Source: Embleya scabrispora DSM 41855 (lineage in GTDB: Bacteria; Actinomycetota; Actinomycetes; Streptomycetales; Streptomycetaceae). Taken from it: DNA of 64,000 bases. The position numbers were made by a program, and so were the translations under genes. Positions 59,109-64,000 of the stretch are shown piece after piece (position 1 is the first letter of the stretch; each line of letters opens with the position of its first letter). The stretch is from NCBI RefSeq assembly GCF_000372745.1, contig NZ_KB889596.1:161441-225440 (forward strand), given 5' to 3'. The notes beneath the pieces were generated by a model. The model was not told the DNA's origin. It saw nothing but the letters and a program-made list of their open reading frames with translations, and made no database searches.

Positions 59109-60725
59109 CTAGGCGTGAGCCGCGGAACCGCTTGCTTCGGGCGCGCTCACAGCAGTTTCCTCGTCACCGTGCGCGAAGACCCGGGGCAGACCCCGCAGGG
59201 TGATCAGCGTGAAGACGCAGATCACGCTGAGCAGGACGCCGTTGGTCAACAGCGCGTAGTGCATGCCGTCCATGAAGGCGTCCTTGCCGGTCGACACGAG
59301 GTCGGCGGCGATCGCGGGCGGCTGGTTGGCGGCCACCTCGATCGCCCCGCCGACCGAGTCCCCGGCGGTGGACGCGTCCTTGGCGCTCAGGCCGCTCGGG
59401 AGGTCGACCGTGTGCCGGTAACCGGCGTTCAGGATGGTGCCGATGACGGCCATGCCCATCGCCGCGCCCAGTTCACCGCCGGTGGTGGCGATGCCCGAGG
59501 CGATACCCGACTTCTCCTTGGGCGCGCTGTTGATGATGATCTCCACCGTGCAGGCGAAGATGCAGGCCGCCGCCACGCCGTGGACCAGCGTCGGGATCAG
59601 CAACGCGGAGTAGCCCGCGTCGACGTCGGTCAACTGGTACAGGAACATCGCCAGCGCCAGCAGGCCCAGGCCGAGGGCCACCACACGCCCCTGACCGAGG
59701 CGGGGGATCAACAGGCCGACGAACGGCGCTGCGAACATGCCCATCACAGCCGGTGGCAGCAACGCCAGGGCCGCCTTCATCGGCGACCAGTCGTGCACGA
59801 ACTGCAGGTACTGGCTCACCAGCAGGAGCGACCCGACGGACGCGAACATGGTGAACGTGTTCGCGGTGAACGCCCCCGAGAAGGCCCGGTTGGAGAACAG
59901 CGACACCTCGATGATCGGGTGCTCGACCTGCGTCTGCCGCCAGATGAACAGGGCGAGCGCGATCAGACCGAGGGCTCCCGCGATCAGGATGCGCGGCTCG
60001 TCGAGGCCGTCGCGCACCGACTCCTGGATCGCGTAGACGACGCCGAGGATGCCCATCGCCGAGAGCACCACGCTCGGCACGTCGAGCCGGCCGGGCTGCG
60101 GATTGCGCGATTCCGGCACCAGGAGCAGACCGCCGAGGAAGACGATCCCCATCAGCGGCAGGTTGATCAGGAAGACCGAACCCCACCAGAAGTTGTCCAG
60201 GAGCGGGCCGCCGATGATCGGCCCGAGCGCGGTGCCGCCACTGACCATGCCGGTCCAGATACCGACCGCGATGGTCCGTTCCTTCGGGTCGGCGAACATG
60301 CTCCGGATGATCGACAGCGTGGTCGGGTAGATCGTGGCGCCCGCGACACCGAGCAGCGCGCGACCGGCGATCAGCCAGTTGGCGTCCGGCGCCCAGGCGA
60401 TCAGGGCGGACGCGCCGGCGAAGCCGACCGAACCGAGCACGAGCAGCTTCTTGCGCCCGATCCGGTCCCCGACGACACCCATGGTGATCAGCAGACCGGC
60501 CATCGCCAGGCCGTAGATGTCGGCGATCCACAGGATCTGGCTGCCGGTCGGAGTCGGGTCCAGTTCCTTGGTCAGGGACGGGATGGCGAGCTGGAGGACG
60601 GTGAGGTCGACGCTGATGACGAGCGCGGCGACGCACAGAACCGCCAGAGCCAGCCATCTGCGCGACGAACTCATTAAGGGTGCGTTGATATGGGTCGCCT
60701 GCGACCCATCCGAGGGACTGGTCAT
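59109..60725 (-). CDS. DHA2-family MFS drug exporter
   Basis: The 538-residue protein has 14 predicted membrane spans (ALAVLCVAALVISVDLTVLQLA first), the A-motif loop GDRIGRKKLL, and the C-motif-like GGTALGPIIGGPLLDNF between spans 4-6. This is the EmrB/QacA group of proton antiporters that often export antibiotics. ATG 60725 gives MTSPSDG. The upstream 70 bp are unusually AT-rich for this DNA and probably hold promoter and operator. It is the natural self-resistance exporter of the macrolactam. Confidence 0.93.
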   Translation of the reverse strand: MTSPSDGSQATHINAPLMSSSRRWLALAVLCVAALVISVDLTVLQLAIPSLTKELDPTPTGSQILWIADIYGLAMAGLLITMGVVGDRIGRKKLLVLGSVGFAGASALIAWAPDANWLIAGRALLGVAGATIYPTTLSIIRSMFADPKERTIAVGIWTGMVSGGTALGPIIGGPLLDNFWWGSVFLINLPLMGIVFLGGLLLVPESRNPQPGRLDVPSVVLSAMGILGVVYAIQESVRDGLDEPRILIAGALGLIALALFIWRQTQVEHPIIEVSLFSNRAFSGAFTANTFTMFASVGSLLLVSQYLQFVHDWSPMKAALALLPPAVMGMFAAPFVGLLIPRLGQGRVVALGLGLLALAMFLYQLTDVDAGYSALLIPTLVHGVAAACIFACTVEIIINSAPKEKSGIASGIATTGGELGAAMGMAVIGTILNAGYRHTVDLPSGLSAKDASTAGDSVGGAIEVAANQPPAIAADLVSTGKDAFMDGMHYALLTNGVLLSVICVFTLITLRGLPRVFAHGDEETAVSAPEASGSAAHA

Positions 60726-60820
60726 GATGGTTCTCCACATGATCTATCGGGCAACTGTATACGCCATAGACGCTTGTGTTTATGTTATACGCAGATGCGG
60801 AGAGCGTGTCAACAGCCGGG
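60726..60820 (-). promoter_or_regulatory. AT-rich exporter promoter with GCGTATA repeats
   Basis: Read leftward, GCGTATAACATA and GCGTATACAG lie 28 bp apart, with a related GCGTCTATG between them. One copy contains the palindrome GTATAC. The composition contrasts with the surrounding DNA. A TetR-type operator is plausible, since a TetR gene lies 5.4 kb away and has a similar AT-rich start. Confidence 0.4.
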
Positions 60821-60842
60821 GAATCCGGTGCCGAAGCGACGA

Positions 60843-60873
60843 CGGGCACCCGCTCGCGGTGAGCGGGTGCCCG
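60843..60873 (-). terminator. 13-bp hairpin after the second PKS
   Basis: CGGGCACCCGCTC (60843-60855) pairs perfectly with 60861-60873 across a 5-base loop, 22 bp after the PKS stop at 60895. It separates the PKS from the exporter promoter. Confidence 0.7.
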
Positions 60874-60894
60874 GATATCTTGTGGGCCGATGCC

Positions 60895-63800
60895 TCAGAG
60901 GCCGCCGAGTTCGTCGTCCAGGGCCTCGAACAACTCGTCGTCCGTGGCGGCGTGAAAATCCGGTTCCGGTACGGGGTCCGACTCCGCCAGAGCGGCGGCG
61001 TCGTGCGCGGCGTGCCACTTGCGCACCAGGGCGTCCAGGCGCGCGGTGACCCGGGGGTGGGCCCCCGCTCCGGCCCCGGCTCCGGCCAGCGCCGCCTCCA
61101 GGCGATCGAGCTCGGCGAGCAGCGCTCCGCTCTCGGCTGCGGCGGCGGGGCTGATCAGCCCGTCCAGGTAGTCGGCGACGGCCCGCGAGGTCGGGTGGTC
61201 GAAGGCCAGCGTGGTGGAGAGCCGACGACCGGTGACCACCCCCAGGCGGTTGCGCAGCTCCACCGCCGCGAGCGAATCGAACCCCAGCTCCTGGAACGCC
61301 CGTTCCGGCTCGACCGTCTCGGCCGAGTCGTGTCCCAGCACGGCGGCGACGTGCGTCCGCACCAGATCCAGGAGCATGCGATCGCGTGCCTCGCCGAACA
61401 GTTGGGCCACCCGTCGCTCGAACGCGCCGGCGACCGAGTCACCGTCGGCGCGGACGAGTTGCCGCATCGGGGCGCGGACCAGGCCGCGCAACAACACCGG
61501 GATGCCCTCCACTCGGCCCTGCGAGCGCACCACACCGGTGTCCAGTCGGGCCGCGACCACCGACGGCGCGGCGCCGGACAGCGCCTCGTCGAGGCGGGCC
61601 AGCCCTTCCGGTACGGACATCGAGTCGAGTCCGTGCCGGCGCAGCCGGGCCCGGTCGACCTCGGCTGCCCGGTCGCGAGCCGCCCACGGCCCGAAGGCCA
61701 CGGACACCGCCGGCAGCCCCAGGGCCCGCCGGTGCACGGCCAGCGCGTCCAGCGCCGCGTTCGCCGCCGCGTCGGCGGCCTGACCGGCCGGGAACAGCAT
61801 GCCGACGGCCGACGAGAACAGTACGAACGCGGTCAGGTCGAGGTCGCGGGTCAGGCGGTGCAGATGCCAGGCGACGTCGGCTCGCGAACGCAGGGCCGCG
61901 GCGAACCGATCGGAGGCCGACGTGGCGACCATCCCGTCCTCCGCCGCGCCCGCCGTGTGCACCACCGCGGTCAGCGGATGGTCGGTGGGGATGGTGGCCG
62001 CCAGCGCGGACAGGGCGTCGAAGTCGGTCAGCGCGCACTCGACGACGCGCACCCGGGGATCGGGCTCGGGTACGTCGGGTCCGGCCGATCCGGCTTCGAC
62101 CGCCAACAGCACATGTCCGGCGCCGCGTTCCGTCACCAGATGCCGGGCCACCAGCATGCCGAGCGCCCGGTCGTCGGCGGTGACCAGGACCGTCCCCTCG
62201 GCATCCCACCTCGGCGCGTCGCCCGCCGAGCCCACGAGCGGAACCCGGGCCAGCCGGGGCACGAACGGCTCGCCCGCGCAAATCGCCGATTCCGGTTCGC
62301 CCGACGCCACCGCCGCGGGCAGCGCACGCCGCGACTCGGCCGAGCCGTCCAGGTCGATCAGCACGAACCGGCCGGGGTTCTCCGCCTCCGCCGCCCGTAC
62401 CAGCCCCCACACCGGGGCATGCCGTGGGTCGGCGCCGGTGGAGACGCCCTCGGTGACGACCACCAGCCGCGCGGCGGCGAACCGGTCCTCGGCCGACCAG
62501 AGTTGCACCGCCTGGAGCACCTCGCCGAGGAGCGCACGAGCGTCCGCCATCGGATCGTCGCCGGTGAACACGGGGCAGGTGAACAGCACCAGGTCCGGCA
62601 CCCGGTCCGGTGATACGGCGGACAGCTCCGGAAGGTCCTGCGGTACGGGATGGCCCGCGTGCTCGGCGAGCGGCGTCCAGGTCATCTGGAAAAGTCCCTC
62701 GCGGAACCCACCCGCGTCGACCTCGAGCGCGTCCGGGGAGACGGGCTCCCAGCGCAGCGACGTCACGGTCGCCACCGGCCGGCCGGCCTCGTCCGCCATC
62801 GTCACGGTCGTGTCGCCGCCCGTACCCGGAGTCAACCGGACGCGCAGGACGCCGGATCCGGCCGCGTGCAGGCGAACTCCGTTCCACGCGGCGGCAACCA
62901 GCGGTGCCTCGGTGCCGAACGCGACCACACCGACGTGCAACGCGGCGTCCAGGAGAGCGGGATGCAGCCCGTACCGACCGGCCTCGGCCTGTGCCGACTC
63001 GGGCAACGCGACCTCGGCGAACACTTCGTCTCCGCGCCGCCAGGCCGCCCGAAGGCCCCGATGGGTCGACCCGAGGATGTACCCGCGATCGGTCAACTCC
63101 GCGTATATCTCGTCGACTTCGGTCACCGACGCGCCCACGGGCGGCCACGGGTCCGGGTCGGTCGCGGCGGCCGCCTGCGGTGTCCCTCGGTCCAGCAGGC
63201 CGCTCGCGTGCCGTGCCCAAGGCGCGTCCGGCTCGGTATCGGAGCGCGAGTGCACGGAGAACGCGCGTCGTCCCGTCTCGTCGGCGCCGCCGACCACCAG
63301 GTGCAGCTGTACGGAGTCGTCCTCGGGGAGGATCAGCGGGGTGTCCGGGTTCAGCTCCGCCAGGACGCCGCAGCCGACCTCGTCGCCCGCGCGAATCGCC
63401 AGGTCCACCAGGGCCGAGGTGGAGAGCACGACGCGACCCTGCATCCGATGATCGGCCACCCAGGCGTGAGTACGCGCCGACAGCCGAGCCGTGAACGCGA
63501 CGCCGTCGGACTCCGGCAGCGGCACCATCGCGCCCAGGAGCGGGTGTTCGGGCGAATCCAGGCCCATGGACGCGGGGTCGCCTCCGGTCGGGGCGTCCAA
63601 CCAGTAGCGCTCTCGCTGGAACGCGTAGGTCGGCAGCGTGACCCGGCGGGCGCCGTGGCCGGCGAAGAACACGTCCCAGTCGACGAGGACGCCGTTCACG
63701 TGCAACTCGGCCAGCGCGGAAACCAACGACTCGACCTCGGGACGACCCTTGCGCAACGCCGGCAGCACCACGACATCGTCGTCGCCCACACACCCGCGCA

Positions 63801-64000
63801 CCATCGCCGACAACACGCCGTCCGGGCCGAGTTCCACAAACCGGGAAACCCCGCGCGACCGCAGGAATCCGACCCCGTCCGCGAAGCGCACCGCCTCGCG
63901 TACGTGCCGAACCCAGTAGCCGGGTGAACCCAACTCGTCCGCGAGATCACCCGTCACGTTCGACACGACCGGAATCGACGGCGCGGCATACGACAACCCC
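60895..64000 (-). CDS. Type I modular PKS, C-terminal module: AT(end)-DH-KR(dead)-ACP-docking, truncated by window
   Basis: About 1035 residues are visible, entering from the right edge within an AT. The DH has LADH-like ADHRMQGRVVLS, with Ser replacing the motif Pro, and [10 protein letters not shown]. The KR domain is degraded: TGGTG is TADDRALG, the PK-V-D Lys position reads SRAD, and the Asn-Tyr of the active site reads AD in GQAADAAANAALDAL (Asp codon 61771-61773). The ACP keeps GFDSLAA. A helical tail ending FEALDDELGGL is a C-terminal docking domain, so another PKS follows. The module should leave a beta-keto group. The start, KS and AT core are outside the window. Confidence 0.92.
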   Translation of the reverse strand, partial: GLSYAAPSIPVVSNVTGDLADELGSPGYWVRHVREAVRFADGVGFLRSRGVSRFVELGPDGVLSAMVRGCVGDDDVVVLPALRKGRPEVESLVSALAELHVNGVLVDWDVFFAGHGARRVTLPTYAFQRERYWLDAPTGGDPASMGLDSPEHPLLGAMVPLPESDGVAFTARLSARTHAWVADHRMQGRVVLSTSALVDLAIRAGDEVGCGVLAELNPDTPLILPEDDSVQLHLVVGGADETGRRAFSVHSRSDTEPDAPWARHASGLLDRGTPQAAAATDPDPWPPVGASVTEVDEIYAELTDRGYILGSTHRGLRAAWRRGDEVFAEVALPESAQAEAGRYGLHPALLDAALHVGVVAFGTEAPLVAAAWNGVRLHAAGSGVLRVRLTPGTGGDTTVTMADEAGRPVATVTSLRWEPVSPDALEVDAGGFREGLFQMTWTPLAEHAGHPVPQDLPELSAVSPDRVPDLVLFTCPVFTGDDPMADARALLGEVLQAVQLWSAEDRFAAARLVVVTEGVSTGADPRHAPVWGLVRAAEAENPGRFVLIDLDGSAESRRALPAAVASGEPESAICAGEPFVPRLARVPLVGSAGDAPRWDAEGTVLVTADDRALGMLVARHLVTERGAGHVLLAVEAGSAGPDVPEPDPRVRVVECALTDFDALSALAATIPTDHPLTAVVHTAGAAEDGMVATSASDRFAAALRSRADVAWHLHRLTRDLDLTAFVLFSSAVGMLFPAGQAADAAANAALDALAVHRRALGLPAVSVAFGPWAARDRAAEVDRARLRRHGLDSMSVPEGLARLDEALSGAAPSVVAARLDTGVVRSQGRVEGIPVLLRGLVRAPMRQLVRADGDSVAGAFERRVAQLFGEARDRMLLDLVRTHVAAVLGHDSAETVEPERAFQELGFDSLAAVELRNRLGVVTGRRLSTTLAFDHPTSRAVADYLDGLISPAAAAESGALLAELDRLEAALAGAGAGAGAHPRVTARLDALVRKWHAAHDAAALAESDPVPEPDFHAATDDELFEALDDELGGL

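Noticed and set aside
60895..64000. A thioesterase end for the polyketide
   Set aside because: The protein ends in a short acidic helical docking tail after the ACP, with no GxSxG hydrolase domain.

Overview
The window is very GC-rich and densely coded, with third-position G/C throughout. It carries a complete conservon (sensor kinase, roadblock, DUF742 and GTPase), a full-length geosmin synthase and large modular type I polyketide synthases. This combination points to a filamentous actinomycete of the Streptomyces/Kitasatospora/Embleya type. No tRNA, rRNA, CRISPR array, insertion sequence or origin was seen.

Region 1 (1-15,000) is mostly ordinary chromosome: the end of an aldo/keto reductase, a HAD phosphatase, a BNR-repeat protein, a DUF2203-like protein, an XRE regulator, the cvnABCD operon, geosmin synthase, a LysR regulator, a RidA/NAD-binding pair, and a von Willebrand A protein with a Pro/Glu-repeat N-terminus.

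Region 2 (about 15,000-31,800) looks like a small biosynthetic cluster for a C7-cyclitol pseudo-oligosaccharide of the validamycin/salbostatin kind. The diagnostic gene is a VldE/ValL-type pseudo-glycosyltransferase (27832-29268). Around it are a DHQ-synthase-superfamily sugar phosphate cyclase, a PfkB kinase, a BadF-type kinase, a GlgC-like nucleotidyltransferase, a TIM-barrel isomerase/epimerase, an RmlD-like reductase, a class III aminotransferase, a medium-chain dehydrogenase and an MFS exporter. They form two divergent, translationally coupled operons plus a cyclase-kinase operon. A GSA-aminomutase-like PLP enzyme, an SDR that has lost its catalytic residues, a PhyH-type dioxygenase, an orphan ORF, YjbQ and an HxlR regulator lie upstream. 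The cyclase does not carry the motif I expect of a classical 2-epi-5-epi-valiolone synthase, so the core may be unusual.

Region 3 (31,800-34,000) is cobalamin related: a histidine-phosphatase-fold protein diverges from a cobalamin riboswitch followed by cbtB and cbtA.

Region 4 (34,000 to beyond the right edge) is a macrolactam-type polyketide cluster. An AdmH/HitA-like phenylalanine 2,3-aminomutase would make beta-phenylalanine. A VinN-like adenylation enzyme would load it on a stand-alone ACP, a second (VinM-like) adenylation enzyme would cap it, and a VinK-like acyltransferase would pass the dipeptidyl unit to the N-terminal loading ACP of a two-module PKS. A second PKS, cut by the window edge, ends in a module with a wrecked ketoreductase. 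A TetR regulator, P450, SDR, cold-shock protein and drug exporter complete the visible part. Five paired TAGGGG repeats, spaced 10 or 21 bp, lie upstream of transcription units in this cluster and probably mark a shared regulator.
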